From assembly GCF_030409795.1 (NCBI RefSeq), contig NZ_JAUFQN010000019.1, forward strand, positions 2,480,001-2,544,000: a stretch of DNA of 64,000 nucleotides. The letters are read 5' to 3'. Source of the stretch: Flavobacterium paronense. GTDB lineage: Bacteria > Bacteroidota > Bacteroidia > Flavobacteriales > Flavobacteriaceae. Made by a program: the position numbers and the translations under genes. The first letter of the stretch is position 1, and each line of letters begins with the position of its first letter. The notes beneath the pieces were generated by a model. The model had not been told where the DNA came from. It was given only the letters and a program-made list of their open reading frames with translations, and did no database searches. Positions 63,637 to 64,000 of this stretch are shown here, one piece after another.

Positions 63637-64000
63637 AAAAATTATAGTAAGCATCTGTTTACTTTTTTCACTGGCAATTTTTGCTCAAGAAGGAACCTCA
63701 TCCCCTTATTCTTTTTACGGAATTGGCGATATAAAATTTAAAGGGACTATAGAAAATCGTTCTATGGGAAGCCTTTCGGTTTTTCCGGATAGTATACACC
63801 TAAATATTCAAAACCCCGCTCAATTTGCAAGTTTAAAATTGACGAGTTTTGCTCTTGGAGGCACCTATGCTAACACAAAATCTAAAACAGAAACGCAAGA
63901 AGCTAAAGCAAGACGAACTTCATTAGATTACATGGCTATTGGAATTCCAGTTGGAAAATTAGGCATTGGTTTTGGACTTATTCCTTATTCTTCTGTGGGA
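63629..64000 (+). CDS. putative outer-membrane protein, N-terminal part (cut by window edge)
   Basis: The first 124 residues are visible. A signal peptide (MIKKIIVSICLLFSLAIFAQ) is followed by SPYSFYGIGDIKFKG, NIQNPAQFASL and strands rich in Gly and alternating hydrophobic residues (FALGGTYA, GKLGIGFGLIPYSS). This looks like the N-terminus of a FadL-like or other transport barrel of Bacteroidota, but the family is not certain. It overlaps coaX by eight bases and is likely co-transcribed. Confidence 0.65.
   Translation, partial: MIKKIIVSICLLFSLAIFAQEGTSSPYSFYGIGDIKFKGTIENRSMGSLSVFPDSIHLNIQNPAQFASLKLTSFALGGTYANTKSKTETQEAKARRTSLDYMAIGIPVGKLGIGFGLIPYSSVG

Noticed and set aside
1..64000. Defence system, prophage, integrase, transposase or antibiotic biosynthesis cluster
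   Set aside because: None of the open frames shows such domains; gene content is housekeeping, envelope and transport.

Overview
The window looks like chromosomal DNA of a Flavobacterium-type member of the Bacteroidota. It is AT-rich, and many genes are preceded by the Bacteroidota -7 box TAnnTTTG instead of sigma70 boxes. It encodes GLPGLI-family proteins, a PorT-type protein and a type IX secretion (T9SS) C-terminal sorting domain, TonB-type barrels with carboxypeptidase-like regulatory domains, and the order purH-mreBCD-PBP2-rodA. No phage, insertion sequence, CRISPR array or rRNA operon was seen. One tRNA (Phe) is present.

Layout. 1-3786: a methionine locus on the minus strand (metY-metX-hom, with hom cut by the window edge). 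Its leader carries two tandem Met/Cys-rich leader peptides, each followed by an intrinsic terminator and each ending in bases that can pair with the 5' arm of that terminator. metK diverges from it behind a SAM-II riboswitch. 5100-12200: an envelope-stress-like module of an outer-membrane barrel, two GLPGLI proteins and a sensor kinase/response regulator pair, with three GTTAAC boxes spaced exactly 10 bp apart in the divergent promoter. 12270-18700: a small exported protein, a deoxynucleoside kinase and a 1585-residue T9SS cargo with fourteen ~50-residue repeats. 18700-19060: an intergenic stretch with a 22-bp tandem repeat. 19100-30100: a membrane pyrophosphatase with a Cys-rich tail, a glycosyltransferase, a DNA glycosylase, a DUF5686 barrel, pdhB, a PfkB kinase and etfBA. 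30200-36350: a bifunctional nuclease, thyA, folA, ubiE/menG, porT and a TrmH-type methyltransferase. 36388-42300: a BamA/TamA-like lipoprotein, fbaA, accD without a zinc ribbon, and an ABC permease. 42450-49700: purH and the rod-shape operon. 49760-57400: a Prc-type protease, surE, lpxB, an NlpC/P60 lipoprotein, comEC and a thioredoxin-like protein. 57460-62540: three tandem POT peptide transporters. 62700-64000: tRNA-Phe, coaX and the start of an outer-membrane protein.

How it fits together. hom, metX and metY make homocysteine from aspartate semialdehyde and sulfide. metK turns methionine into SAM. The two divergent units seem to be controlled through different sensors: charged Met/Cys tRNA, read by translation of the leader peptides, for synthesis; and SAM, read by the riboswitch, for metK. 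This control region is the most interesting part of the window. The remainder is mostly housekeeping and envelope biogenesis. Gene functions are assigned from recognised motifs and family resemblance; no database search was run.
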